A DNA stretch of 15,768 nt from Puniceicoccales bacterium (GCA_031279675.1 JAITIB010000028.1:1-15768), one strand, 5' to 3'; shown: positions 1 through 8,082, numbered from the stretch's first letter. The notes: generated by a model not told the origin, from the letters alone. Program-made: numbers and translations.

Positions 1-576
1 GAGATGCAGGCGATTTTGAAATCCTATTTGGAATCAGGGCGCGCGACGGTTGACAATTACGAGTTTCTTTCCGAATGCGGAATGATGTTGATGGGCAATA
101 TCCCGCTGACGGAGGCGAACCGTCCTGTGTCTCAAAAATACTTCGTAAACTTACCGGACATTTTCAAGGAATCGGCGCTGCTCGATCGTTTTCATGGATT
201 CATAGAAGGCTGGCACCTGCCTCGCATGAACAAGGACATGGTTCTCACTGGCTGGACACTCAATGTTGAGTATTTTTCAGAAATTCTTCACACCCTGCGC
301 ACCGCGCCCGAATACGGTGTGCTGGTGAATGAGTTGATTGTTTCGGAGGAAAAAAGTGATTTGCGCGATTTGAAGGCAGTGAAGCGTATTGCGACGGCAT
401 ACGGCAAGTTGCTCTTTCCGCACATCACTGAGATTTCGCGGGTGAATCGTGGGGAATTTGAGCGTTATTGTTTGAATCCGGCGATCCAGAAGCGCGGTGT
501 CATCAAGGCGCAATGCCACCTGATCGACGGGGAGTTCCGAGGGGAAATGCCGGTGATAGCCTTGCGGGAGTTTTGA
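1..576 (+). CDS. brxL: BrxL-like AAA+ protein of a BREX defence system, C-terminal part (5' truncated by window)
   Basis: The frame is open to the window's left edge (the codon before the first ATG at 4 is GAG, in frame), so this is the last 192 codons of a longer gene ending in TGA at 574-576. Seen: a block GNIPL, then ESALLDRFHGFIEGWHLPRM, then DLRDLKAVKRIATAYGKLLFP. This order matches the AAA+ core of BREX BrxL proteins as I recall them (GNI; DSAFxDRxHxxxPGWEIPK; RDxxAVxRxxxGLxKLL). The frame ends about 40 residues after this core, so the C-terminal Lon-protease domain of long type I BrxL is missing, as in the short TIGR02688-like form. Walker A and B lie outside the window. BrxL is an ATPase acting in phage exclusion by BREX and is often the last gene of the locus. 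Base composition is near 50% GC, lower than its neighbours, suggesting horizontal transfer. Family call is fairly firm; BREX subtype cannot be decided. Confidence 0.8.
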   Translation, partial: EMQAILKSYLESGRATVDNYEFLSECGMMLMGNIPLTEANRPVSQKYFVNLPDIFKESALLDRFHGFIEGWHLPRMNKDMVLTGWTLNVEYFSEILHTLRTAPEYGVLVNELIVSEEKSDLRDLKAVKRIATAYGKLLFPHITEISRVNRGEFERYCLNPAIQKRGVIKAQCHLIDGEFRGEMPVIALREF

Positions 577-593
577 GCATTGCCGCGCAAACC

Positions 594-641
594 GGGCGGA
601 CTCGCAGTGGCTACTCCGCCCACGTCGTCGGCTGGGGCGGA
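594..641 (+). repeat. Competing inverted repeats GGGCGGA / TCCGCCC / GGGCGGA
   Basis: TCCGCCC at 615-621 is a perfect complement of two copies of GGGCGGA, at 594-600 and 635-641. It can form a 7-bp stem with either (loops of 14 and 13 nt), but not both at once. It lies just after the brxL stop. The simplest reading is a brxL terminator without a clear T-run; an attenuator-like switch is possible but unproven. Confidence 0.4.
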
Positions 642-703
642 TTGCGCCGGCTCGCGGTGCAAACCGAAGGCCATCGGCGGGTGCGAAAGTCACACAAAAG
701 GAG

Positions 704-733
704 TTGACAAGTGCCCCTGTCGGGCAATATTCC
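704..733 (+). promoter_or_regulatory. Candidate sigma-70 promoter for gltA
   Basis: A perfect -35 TTGACA lies at 704-709. It is followed by AATATT at 726-731 (16-bp spacer) or TATTCC at 728-733 (18-bp spacer) as -10. Transcription would begin near 738-740, giving a leader of about 57 nt to the gltA ATG at 797. This supports the ATG over the in-frame TTG at 704. It conflicts with the leader ORF at 711, which would then lie upstream of the transcript start. Confidence 0.5.
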
Positions 734-800
734 CCACCATCGTTTCGCACAAAGCGAGACTCACGCCAGACCTCCACCAATCAGCACCAGCGCACCATGA
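711..800 (+). CDS. Possible 29-aa leader peptide translationally coupled to gltA
   Basis: A GTG at 711 opens a 29-codon frame (starting MPLSGNIPHHRF, ending PISTSAP). It is preceded by AAGGAG at 698-703 with an ideal 7-nt spacing. Its TGA stop (798-800) overlaps the gltA ATG (797-799) as ATGA. gltA has no Shine-Dalgarno of its own, so this could deliver ribosomes to gltA. The same bases hold a good -35 box, so the frame is used only if transcription starts further upstream. The peptide resembles nothing I recognise and a chance frame of this length is quite possible. Confidence 0.25.
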   Translation: MPLSGNIPHHRFAQSETHARPPPISTSAP

Positions 801-2095
801 CCTTCGCACGCAACGCCACTCTTGAAATCTTCGGGCAACGTCACGAACTACCCTTCGTCGTCGGGACCGAGGGCGAGACCGCATTCGACATCACGCGTCT
901 GCGCGAGCAGACCGGTGCCATCACTTTTGACGATGGCTACGGCAACACGGGCTCTTGCTCAAGCGCCATCACCTACATTGAGGGCGAGCAGGGCATCCTG
1001 CGTTACCGTGGCTACCCGATTGAGCAGCTTGCCGAGCATTCCGATTTCGTTGAGACCGCTTATCTTGTCATTTACGGCGAGCTTCCCACCGCGGCGCAGC
1101 GCGCCAACTTTTCCGCCCTGCTCACGGAAAACGCGGCCATCCATGAGCGCATGGTGTATCTCTTTGAGAGTTACCCGCGGGACGCCCACCCCATGGCGCT
1201 TCTTGGCGCGATGGTCAACGCCCTCGCGTGCTATTATCCGCACCTTGCGACCAACAACCATAACCGTGACATCACGAACTTTGACGATGCGGCGACGACC
1301 CTCATTTCCAAGGTTCGCACCATCACCGCAATGGCCTACCGCATGAGCCGCGGGCTGCCCGTGATCTACCCCAAGCGCAGCCTCAAATATTGCGAAAACT
1401 TCCTCCACATGATGTTTTCCGAGCCCTACGACCTCTACCAATGTTCGCCGGAGGTGGCGCGCGCGCTCAATCTCATCCTGCTTCTGCACGCCGATCATGA
1501 GCAGAATTGCAGTACTGCCACCGTGCGCATGGTGGCGTCCTCCGGAGCCAATCTTTTTGCCTCCGCCGCGGCTGGCGTCTGCGCTCTCTGGGGGCCGTTT
1601 CACGGCGGGGCCAACCAGGCTGTCATCGAGATGTTGCAGGCGATTCACGATTCGGGGGACGATGGCACGCGCTTCATTGCCGAGGCCAAGGATGGCAATC
1701 GCCGGCTCATGGGTTTTGGGCACCGCATTTATAAAAATTATGATCCGCGCGCCAAGATTATTGGCAAAACCTGCGAAAGCCTCCTGCGCACCCTCGGGTT
1801 GAACGATCCGTTGCTTGATATTGCGCGCAATCTTGAGCAGGCGGCCCGCAACGATGCGTATTTCGTTGAACGGAGACTTTATCCGAACGTGGATTTTTAC
1901 AGCGGCATCATCATGCGCGCCATCGGGATTCCGCTTAACATGTTCACGGTGATGTTTGCGATTGGACGGATGCCCGGCTGGGTGGCCAACTGGCGTGAGG
2001 TTGCCTCCAACCCGAGGACGCGCATCTACCGCCCGCGCCAGATTTACATTGGCCCGGCCCAGCGCGATTACATCCCTGTCGGGCAGCGCCGGTGA
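797..2095 (+). CDS. gltA: Citrate synthase (type II, hexameric GltA-like)
   Basis: Catalyses oxaloacetate + acetyl-CoA + water to citrate + CoA, the entry step of the TCA cycle, in the cytoplasm. The 432-aa product is the usual length for bacterial GltA. The catalytic triad is in place: His269 in WGPFHGGAN, His309 in GFGHRIYKNYDPRA and Asp366 in NVDFYSG, matching E. coli His264, His305 and Asp362. The HADHEQNCS motif precedes them. The N-terminal beta-rich domain of the NADH-regulated Gram-negative type appears present, so allosteric inhibition by NADH is likely but not shown. I chose the ATG at 797 because the open frame upstream (to TTG 704) runs through a promoter-like sequence and lacks family similarity. 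No Shine-Dalgarno is visible. The gene stands alone, converging on hemC 15 nt downstream. Confidence 0.96.
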   Translation: MTFARNATLEIFGQRHELPFVVGTEGETAFDITRLREQTGAITFDDGYGNTGSCSSAITYIEGEQGILRYRGYPIEQLAEHSDFVETAYLVIYGELPTAAQRANFSALLTENAAIHERMVYLFESYPRDAHPMALLGAMVNALACYYPHLATNNHNRDITNFDDAATTLISKVRTITAMAYRMSRGLPVIYPKRSLKYCENFLHMMFSEPYDLYQCSPEVARALNLILLLHADHEQNCSTATVRMVASSGANLFASAAAGVCALWGPFHGGANQAVIEMLQAIHDSGDDGTRFIAEAKDGNRRLMGFGHRIYKNYDPRAKIIGKTCESLLRTLGLNDPLLDIARNLEQAARNDAYFVERRLYPNVDFYSGIIMRAIGIPLNMFTVMFAIGRMPGWVANWREVASNPRTRIYRPRQIYIGPAQRDYIPVGQRR

Positions 2096-2113
2096 GGCGC
2101 CGCGCGCGCCTCA
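2093..2113. terminator. Perfect inverted repeat containing both gltA and hemC stop codons
   Basis: Arms TGAGGCGC (2093-2100) and GCGCCTCA (2106-2113) pair perfectly (8 bp) around CGCGC. The first three bases are the gltA TGA and the last three the complement of the hemC TGA, so one symmetrical hairpin forms at the end of both messages. A GGGATTTT follows on the plus side; there is no long T-run on either side. Likely a shared bidirectional terminator or 3'-end stabiliser. Confidence 0.6.
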
Positions 2114-2986
2114 GGGATTTTGCCGGAGCACCTTGGCGACTTGTGCCGCCAGCGCTGCTGTGTCTCCGCCAGTGGCTGCGGTGGCGTCGAAGTCGAGGAT
2201 GCGTCGGCCCGTGCCTTCGCGAAAGAGGTGCACGGCGCCATCGTGGTAATGGGCGGCAAATGCCGAGTGACAGCCTTCCCCGAACGCTGCCAGAAAGGCG
2301 CGCTCGATGCGAACCGCGATGCCGGTGGCGTTGTCGCACAATGGTTCAATGCGCGGCGCATCCGCCGCGCGCACCTGCCATGCGATGGCGCCCTGTCCTG
2401 CCGCCGGGATCATTTTTTCGAGCGTCCATTCCTCAAACACAAGGCCCGGCCAGCTGGCAATGCCGAGGCGTGCCAGTCCTGCCGTTGCAAGAAAGGTTGC
2501 GTCCGCCTCCCCGGCTGCGGTTTTCGCCAGGCGCGTTTCCACATTGCCGCGCAGCTCGATGAAGGTGGCGCGGGGGAAAAAAAACCGTGCCTGTGCGCGC
2601 CGTCGCGGGCTCCCGGTTGCAATGGTCGCCGGCACGGGGGCGGACTCGCGCCGCACGAGCGTGTCGGACGGATTGGCGCGCGGCAGGAAACCGGCGATGA
2701 CGAGCCCGGGCATCATTTCCGTCGGGATATCTTTTGCACTGTGGACGGCGATGTCACCTTTGCCTGAATGCAGCGCGGACTCCAGCTCCGTGGTGAAGAG
2801 TCCCTTGCCTGCGCTCTTTTCCAGTGCCCACGACAGATGGCGGTCGCCCGTCGTGAGGAGGATTTGCGACGCCACCTGACAGTCCGGGTATCGCGCACTG
2901 ATTCGTTCCGCGCTCATTTCTGCCTGACGGCGTGCCAGCGGGCTGCCTCGTGTGAGCAGGGTGCATGTGGAGGGGAAGGTGTTCAT
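2111..2986 (-). CDS. hemC: Hydroxymethylbilane synthase (porphobilinogen deaminase)
   Basis: Joins four porphobilinogen units into hydroxymethylbilane in tetrapyrrole (haem, sirohaem, B12) synthesis; cytoplasmic. The 291-aa product is close to the usual length. Seen in order: LTRGSPLARRQ at the N-terminus, LLTTGDRHL, GKGLFTTELE, then VHSAKDIPT with Asp86 (E. coli Asp84), LRGNVETRL, IPAAGQGA, and Cys239 in FGEGCHSAFAAH, the expected attachment site for the dipyrromethane cofactor (E. coli Cys242). The loop around that cysteine and the TGSPRRRAQ motif differ from the common GGCxxPIA and TSSLRRxAQ forms but keep the key residues. ATG at 2986-2984 is the first sensible start; no strong Shine-Dalgarno. 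No other hem gene is adjacent. A promoter and palindrome lie immediately upstream. Confidence 0.95.
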   Translation of the reverse strand: MNTFPSTCTLLTRGSPLARRQAEMSAERISARYPDCQVASQILLTTGDRHLSWALEKSAGKGLFTTELESALHSGKGDIAVHSAKDIPTEMMPGLVIAGFLPRANPSDTLVRRESAPVPATIATGSPRRRAQARFFFPRATFIELRGNVETRLAKTAAGEADATFLATAGLARLGIASWPGLVFEEWTLEKMIPAAGQGAIAWQVRAADAPRIEPLCDNATGIAVRIERAFLAAFGEGCHSAFAAHYHDGAVHLFREGTGRRILDFDATAATGGDTAALAAQVAKVLRQNP

Positions 2987-3009
2987 CGATGGCGTTCAGG
3001 GAATCAGGA

Positions 3010-3025
3010 TTTTCCTGTAGGAAAA
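3010..3025. promoter_or_regulatory. 16-bp palindrome TTTTCCTGTAGGAAAA upstream of hemC
   Basis: TTTTCCT and AGGAAAA are perfect complements with a 2-nt centre. The site lies 24 bp upstream of the hemC start and directly at the predicted transcription start. It could be a dimeric repressor operator or a short hairpin at the mRNA 5' end. No known operator is recognised. Confidence 0.5.
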
Positions 3026-3032
3026 CTCGAAA

Positions 3033-3060
3033 ATTTTACGCCGCCGTTGCAATGCGTGAA
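3033..3060 (-). promoter_or_regulatory. Candidate hemC promoter
   Basis: Reading the minus strand, TTCACG (3060-3055) as -35 and TAAAAT (3038-3033) as -10 are separated by 16 bp. The -10 is a 5/6 match, the -35 a 4/6 match. Predicted start near 3026, giving a leader of about 40 nt. The -10 lies within an AT-rich stretch containing AAAATTTT (3030-3037). Confidence 0.4.
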
Positions 3061-3128
3061 ACGATTCGCGTTGCGCACACGATCCGTTTCCCGGAATCTT
3101 GCTTCCCCCCGCCCAGCGTTTTTCCCCC

Positions 3129-4802
3129 ATGAAACATTGTTACCCAAAGAGAGTGTTTTTTCTTTTCCTGTTCCTGGTGTTCACCCCGGTGGCCTTTCTC
3201 CGCGCCGAGGTGGCGCCCGCCCAGGTGATCGTCGTGGCGAACGAGGACAATGCCGATTCCATGCGGTTGGCCCGCCATTACATGCATTCACGCGGCATCC
3301 CCGCACGGAATCTTGTCGCGCTCTCGCTTAGCCAGAACGAGGAGATTTCATGGGAGATCTTCGCGCGCACGCTCTGGAATCCGCTTCTTGACTGGCTGCT
3401 TGAACGGGGTTGGCTGCGCGGCGAACGCCTGCCCGGAACCGACGCTGCCGGGCGTTCCCGCGTGAAACTTTCAGCGAACAAGATCGGCTACATTGTGCTT
3501 TGCCACGGGGTGCCGCTGCGCATTGCGCACGACGCCCAGCTTGCCGCCAGGGAGACTTCTCCGGAGCGTCCCTTGCGCGCCGAATTTGCCACAACCACGG
3601 CTTCTGTTGACTCCGAACTGGCCACGATGGCATCCCCCGCCTCGCCCGCAAACGCCCTTGTCCCCAATCCTGTGTTTGGGCAAATCAAGGCCACCACGCA
3701 GCAGCGCCAGGCAATTCTCATCGTGTCGCGCCTCGACGGCGCCACGTTTGCCGACTGCCAGAACCTTGTGGACAACGCGCTCTGGGCGGAGAAAAACGGC
3801 CTTGTCGGGCGCGCCTACGTGGATGCCGGCGGCCCCCATCCCCAAGGGGATGCATGGTTGAAAAACACCGCCGAGATCATTGCCAGGACGGGTTTTGATC
3901 TGACGCGCGAGGAGACGCCGCAATTGCTCGACTATGACACGCGTGCGGACGCGCCCGCGCTCTATTTCGGGTGGTATTCGGAGAACATCGCCGGGCGTTT
4001 TGCCGATGCCTCCATGCGTTTTGCCCGTGGCGCCATTGCGTTGCACATCCATAGCTTCTCGGCGGCGACACTGCGTTCGGGAACGCGGGGGTGGACGGCG
4101 CCGCTCGTTGCCCGCGGCGCCACTGTCACCTTTGGCAATGTCGCCGAGCCCTATTTGCAGTTCACGACGATGCCGCAGGTTTTTCTCGCGGCATTGCTGA
4201 CGGGACGGCAGGTCGGCGACGCTTACGCGCTGGCCACGCCCGCGTGGAGCTGGCAGACCGTCCTTGTCGGGGATCCGCTTTACAAGCCGTTCAAAGTGCC
4301 GCTCGGCGAGCAGCTCAGGCGTGTCGAGGCGACGCCCGTGGGGAGTCGGGATTTCGCCCAGCGCGATTATGTTTTGCTGCGCCAGGCAAACATCCTGTCC
4401 GCGTCGGGAAAGTCCGCCGTCGCGCAAAAGCTTTTGGCCGCGGCCATCAACGAACATCAGACGCTGCCCTTGCGCCTGGCTCTGGCCCGTCTGGCGAAGA
4501 TGCCCGCGCTGGCATGGAGCGCAGCCGACGCCACCGCGTTGAAAGAAGACCCCGGGTTGCTCATCGAGACGGCGCGTTATCTCAACCAGAATTTCAAGGC
4601 GGTTAACGCGCTGCTGCTTTACAGGGGGATTCTTGCGCGAAAAGACATTCCCGACGCCGTCCGGAACAGGCTGTTGCCGGAGGCGATCGAGGTGGCCGTT
4701 GCCGCGGGTGACGCGGATTCCGCCAGGCAGTGGCGCGAACAACTCCCGCCGCCGCCTCCGCAACCGCCGCCGGCTCCAAACGGGGCAAAGCTCAGGATTT
4801 GA
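3129..4802 (+). CDS. TIGR03790-family secreted protein of unknown function
   Basis: 557 aa. The ATG at 3129 is chosen over the in-frame TTG at 3099 because it opens directly on a classic signal peptide: basic MKHCYPKR, a hydrophobic stretch VFFLFLFLVFTPVAFL, then a likely cleavage near LRA-EV. The product should therefore be exported; it has no lipobox. The mature N-terminus (VIVVANEDNADSMRLARHYMHSRGIPARNLVAL), KIGYIVLCHGVPLRI and the SFSAATLRSGTRGWTAPLVARGATVTFGNVAEPYL region match my memory of family TIGR03790, which occurs in scattered phyla including Verrucomicrobia and has no assigned function. The C-terminal third is helix-rich and Leu/Ala-rich, perhaps TPR-like, ending in a proline run (PPPPPQPPPAP). 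An RND pump gene follows after about 97 nt on the same strand and may be co-transcribed. Family call fairly secure, function unknown. Confidence 0.8.
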   Translation: MKHCYPKRVFFLFLFLVFTPVAFLRAEVAPAQVIVVANEDNADSMRLARHYMHSRGIPARNLVALSLSQNEEISWEIFARTLWNPLLDWLLERGWLRGERLPGTDAAGRSRVKLSANKIGYIVLCHGVPLRIAHDAQLAARETSPERPLRAEFATTTASVDSELATMASPASPANALVPNPVFGQIKATTQQRQAILIVSRLDGATFADCQNLVDNALWAEKNGLVGRAYVDAGGPHPQGDAWLKNTAEIIARTGFDLTREETPQLLDYDTRADAPALYFGWYSENIAGRFADASMRFARGAIALHIHSFSAATLRSGTRGWTAPLVARGATVTFGNVAEPYLQFTTMPQVFLAALLTGRQVGDAYALATPAWSWQTVLVGDPLYKPFKVPLGEQLRRVEATPVGSRDFAQRDYVLLRQANILSASGKSAVAQKLLAAAINEHQTLPLRLALARLAKMPALAWSAADATALKEDPGLLIETARYLNQNFKAVNALLLYRGILARKDIPDAVRNRLLPEAIEVAVAAGDADSARQWREQLPPPPPQPPPAPNGAKLRI

Positions 4803-4899
4803 GCCGGATTGCCGGCGCCGCTGCCGCCCGGGGCACCGTCCCGCCCAATGCAACAATGCGCGCATGCGCGTGTCTGCGTCCGGCTGTTTTTCCTCTCTT

Positions 4900-7800
4900 A
4901 TGACGCCTGCTTCGCTGCCAAGTATCTCGACATCGTTCATCAAGCGGCCCGTGGCCACGGCGTTGCTGACCATCGGTGTTTTTCTCGTCGGCTTGGTGGC
5001 CTTTCCACAGTTGCAGATCGCCCCGTTGCCTCAAGTGGAGTTTCCCACGATCCAAGTCAGCGCGTCGTTGCCGGGGGCGAGTCCCGAGACCATGGCCTCG
5101 TCCGTCGCGACGCCGTTGGAAAACAAAATCACGAATGTCCCGGGAATCACCCAGTTGACATCGGTCAGCAATTCGGGGCGGACCACGATTACGGTGCAGT
5201 TCGATCTGGACAGGGACATCGATGCCGCGGCACAGGAGATCCAGACTGCGATTTCGAGCGCCACCGGACAGCTTCCCCAAGACCTGCCCAGCCCGCCCAC
5301 GTATCGCAAGGTCAACCCGGCGGATTCGCCGTTCATGTTCCTTTTGCTCTCATCTGATGTGCTCCCGCTGACTGCGGTGAGCGATTACGCGGCCACGGTG
5401 GTGGCGCAGGAAATTTCGCAGCTTCAGGGCGTGGCACAGGTGGAGATCATGGGTGAGCGCAAACCGGCGGTGCGCATCCAGGTGGATCCGGCAAAGCTGG
5501 CCGCGCTGGGATTGAGTCTGGAGGATGTGCGCAGTGTGGTGGCGGCGGCGACGGTCAATGCGCCAAAGGGTGCGATCGAAGGCGCGCGCCAGAGTTTTGC
5601 CATTTATGCGAACGACCAGTTGTTCGACCCCGAGCTTTACGAGGATCTTATCCTGGCGTATCGCGGGGCCGCCCCGGTGCGCGTGCGCGACGTGGGGCGC
5701 GCGGTGGCGGGGCCCGAGGATCTGCGCACGGCGGCCTTGGTGAACAACGAGAGCGGGGTGTGCCTGATGGTGCGCAAACAGGCGGGCGCCAACGTCATCG
5801 AGAGCGTGGAGCGCATCAAGGCGAAGCTGGAGGTGCTGCGCGCCTCGATGCCTCCGGCCATCAAGCTGGAGTTGATGGACAGGGCGCGGACGATTCGCGC
5901 AAGCGTGGCGGAGGTGGAGACACACCTGATGCTGACCATGGTGCTGGTGACGCTGGTCGTGTTCCTCTTCCTGCGCAATGTCCGGGCGACCTTGATTTCG
6001 AGCGCCGTGGTGCCCATTTCCATCGTGGCGACGTTTGCCGTCATGCATGTGCTCGGGTTCAGCCTGAATAACATTTCACTCATGGCGCTGACGATCTCGG
6101 TGGGCTTCGTCATTGATGATGCGATTGTGATGCTGGAGAACATTTACCGGCACATTGAGGACGGGATGAGCCCGTTTGAGGCCGCGCTCAAGGGGGCGGG
6201 GGAGATAGGCTTCACCATTCTGTCCATCAGCCTTTCGCTCGTGGCGGTTTTCATCCCCGTGCTCTTGATGAGCGGCATTGTCGGGCGCCTGTTTCACGAG
6301 TTTGCCGTCACCGTCACCGCCACCGTGCTCATCTCGGGGTTTGTCTCGCTGACGTTTGTCCCCATGATGTGCTCGCGCTTCCTGCGGCACCACATTGTGC
6401 CGCCCAAGCGCACGGTGCATGGGTTTCTGGACGGGTTGCTGGAGCGCTTTTTCGGGGGCATCGAACGCGTTTATGCCATGGCGCTCCGGGTTGTGCTGCG
6501 CCACCGGCGTTTGACCTTGGGATCGTTGTTGCTGACGATCGCGCTGACGGTGTTTGCCTTTCAAAAAATGCCCAAGGGATTTTTTCCCCAGCAGGACATT
6601 GGTTTTTTCAACATCACGGTTGATGCCGCGCCCGACATATCGTTTGAGGCGATGCACAAGATCGTCTCCCAAGTGGGTGCGATTGTGCGGGAGGATCCGG
6701 GCGTGCAGGCCTTTCAGGTGCGCATCGGCGGCGGGCTCAACGCGGTGAAGAACAGCGCCCGATTCTTCATCTCCGCAAAAGACCGGCACGAGCGCGACAG
6801 CGTCCGCGTCATCATGAACCGCATCAGGCAAAAGACCGTGGGCATTCCGGGAATCACCGTTTTCCCGCAGGCGCAACAGGATCTGAACATCGGCGGTTTC
6901 ATGAGCAAGACGCAGTTCCAATACACGCTTCGCGGCAACGATCTCGACGAGCTCAACCACTGGGCCCCGCGTCTGCTCGGGCAGTTGCGCGCGCGCATCT
7001 CCACCACCGACCCGGACGTGCCCCCTCCCGAGGGCATGGACAAACGCCCGGTCATCCGCGACGTCACCTCAAACCAGGACGCCTCGCCCGCGCTCAGTGC
7101 CGTGATCGACCGCCAGTCAGCCTCGCGTTTCGGCATCCCCACGCAGGCGATTGATGCCGCGTTTTACAATGCGTTCGGGCAGCGCCAGATCACGCAGTTT
7201 TTCACCCAGGTCAGCCAGTACAAGGTCATTGTCGAGGTCCTGCCCGAGCTGCAGGAGACAACGGACACGTTTGACAAGATTTTCATCCGCTCACCGCTCA
7301 CCGGCGGGCAGGTGCCGCTTTCCTCCCTGATCACGTTCGACACCTCGACGACGAAGCCCCTGTCCATCAACCACCTCAGCCAGTCGCCAGCGGTGACGAT
7401 CTCGTTCAACCTTGCCGACAAGGTCGCGCTCGGCGACGCCGTCAAGGCCATTGAGGAAATCAGGAACAACCTTGGCATGCCGGCCTCGATCACGACCGGG
7501 TTCCAAGGCACGGCGCAGGCGTTCCAATCCTCGCTGAGCAACCAGCCCCTGCTCATCCTCGCGGCAATCGTCACCATATACATCATCCTTGGCATGCTCT
7601 ACGAGAGCTTCATCCATCCGCTCACCATACTCTCCACGCTCCCCTCAGCCGGACTCGGCGCGCTGCTCACTCTCTGGCTTGCGGGGCAGGACATCGGCGT
7701 CATCGCCATCATCGGCATCCTGCTCCTGATTGGCATCGTGAAAAAGAACGCCATCATGATGATCGACTTCGCCATCGACGCGGAACGCCGTCGGCAGCTG

Positions 7801-8082
7801 CCCCCGGACGAGGCCATCTACGAGGCAAGCCTGAAACGTTTCCGCCCGATCTTGATGACCACCCTCGCGGCAATGCTCGGTGGCGTCCCTCTGATACTCG
7901 GGCACGGGGACGGCAGTGAATTGCGCCAGCCCCTCGGCTATGCCATCGTAGGCGGGCTGGCACTAAGCCAGCTGCTGACGCTCTTCACGACACCGGTGGT
8001 ATATCTCTGGTTTGGAAAATTAACCCGCCGCAAACCCGCCACCGCAACGCCACCTCAGGCGCCGGCCCCGACGGGCGGATGA
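4900..8082 (+). CDS. RND efflux transporter inner-membrane subunit, HAE1 family (MdtB/MdtC-like)
   Basis: Proton-driven export pump of the inner membrane, normally trimeric and working with a periplasmic adaptor and an outer-membrane channel. At 1060 aa it is full length. The N-terminus (ISTSFIKRPVATALLTIGVFLVGLVAF) is the standard first membrane helix; a PLPQVEFPTIQVSASLPGASPE porter start follows. The proton-relay aspartates in TM4 are Asp406 and Asp407 (GFVIDDAIVMLENIYRHIEDG) and the TM10 lysine-asparagine pair is in GIVKKNAIMMIDFA (Lys949). Both loops are the large periplasmic porter domains of drug pumps, not heavy-metal pumps. ATG 4900 fits the family start best; ATG 4864 is an alternative adding 12 residues and sits at the centre of palindrome CGCGCATGCGCG. 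Neither has a Shine-Dalgarno. No adaptor or TolC-like gene is in the window, so substrate is unknown. Confidence 0.93.
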   Translation: MTPASLPSISTSFIKRPVATALLTIGVFLVGLVAFPQLQIAPLPQVEFPTIQVSASLPGASPETMASSVATPLENKITNVPGITQLTSVSNSGRTTITVQFDLDRDIDAAAQEIQTAISSATGQLPQDLPSPPTYRKVNPADSPFMFLLLSSDVLPLTAVSDYAATVVAQEISQLQGVAQVEIMGERKPAVRIQVDPAKLAALGLSLEDVRSVVAAATVNAPKGAIEGARQSFAIYANDQLFDPELYEDLILAYRGAAPVRVRDVGRAVAGPEDLRTAALVNNESGVCLMVRKQAGANVIESVERIKAKLEVLRASMPPAIKLELMDRARTIRASVAEVETHLMLTMVLVTLVVFLFLRNVRATLISSAVVPISIVATFAVMHVLGFSLNNISLMALTISVGFVIDDAIVMLENIYRHIEDGMSPFEAALKGAGEIGFTILSISLSLVAVFIPVLLMSGIVGRLFHEFAVTVTATVLISGFVSLTFVPMMCSRFLRHHIVPPKRTVHGFLDGLLERFFGGIERVYAMALRVVLRHRRLTLGSLLLTIALTVFAFQKMPKGFFPQQDIGFFNITVDAAPDISFEAMHKIVSQVGAIVREDPGVQAFQVRIGGGLNAVKNSARFFISAKDRHERDSVRVIMNRIRQKTVGIPGITVFPQAQQDLNIGGFMSKTQFQYTLRGNDLDELNHWAPRLLGQLRARISTTDPDVPPPEGMDKRPVIRDVTSNQDASPALSAVIDRQSASRFGIPTQAIDAAFYNAFGQRQITQFFTQVSQYKVIVEVLPELQETTDTFDKIFIRSPLTGGQVPLSSLITFDTSTTKPLSINHLSQSPAVTISFNLADKVALGDAVKAIEEIRNNLGMPASITTGFQGTAQAFQSSLSNQPLLILAAIVTIYIILGMLYESFIHPLTILSTLPSAGLGALLTLWLAGQDIGVIAIIGILLLIGIVKKNAIMMIDFAIDAERRRQLPPDEAIYEASLKRFRPILMTTLAAMLGGVPLILGHGDGSELRQPLGYAIVGGLALSQLLTLFTTPVVYLWFGKLTRRKPATATPPQAPAPTGG

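Noticed and set aside
4856..4903. 15-codon frame ending in ATGA over the RND start at 4900
   Set aside because: Very short, has no Shine-Dalgarno, and the true RND start (4864 or 4900) is itself uncertain; chance is the simpler explanation.
3471..4973. 500-codon minus-strand frame opposite the TIGR03790 gene
   Set aside because: Arg/Gln-rich shadow without recognisable domains, running past both the real gene's stop and the next gene's start.
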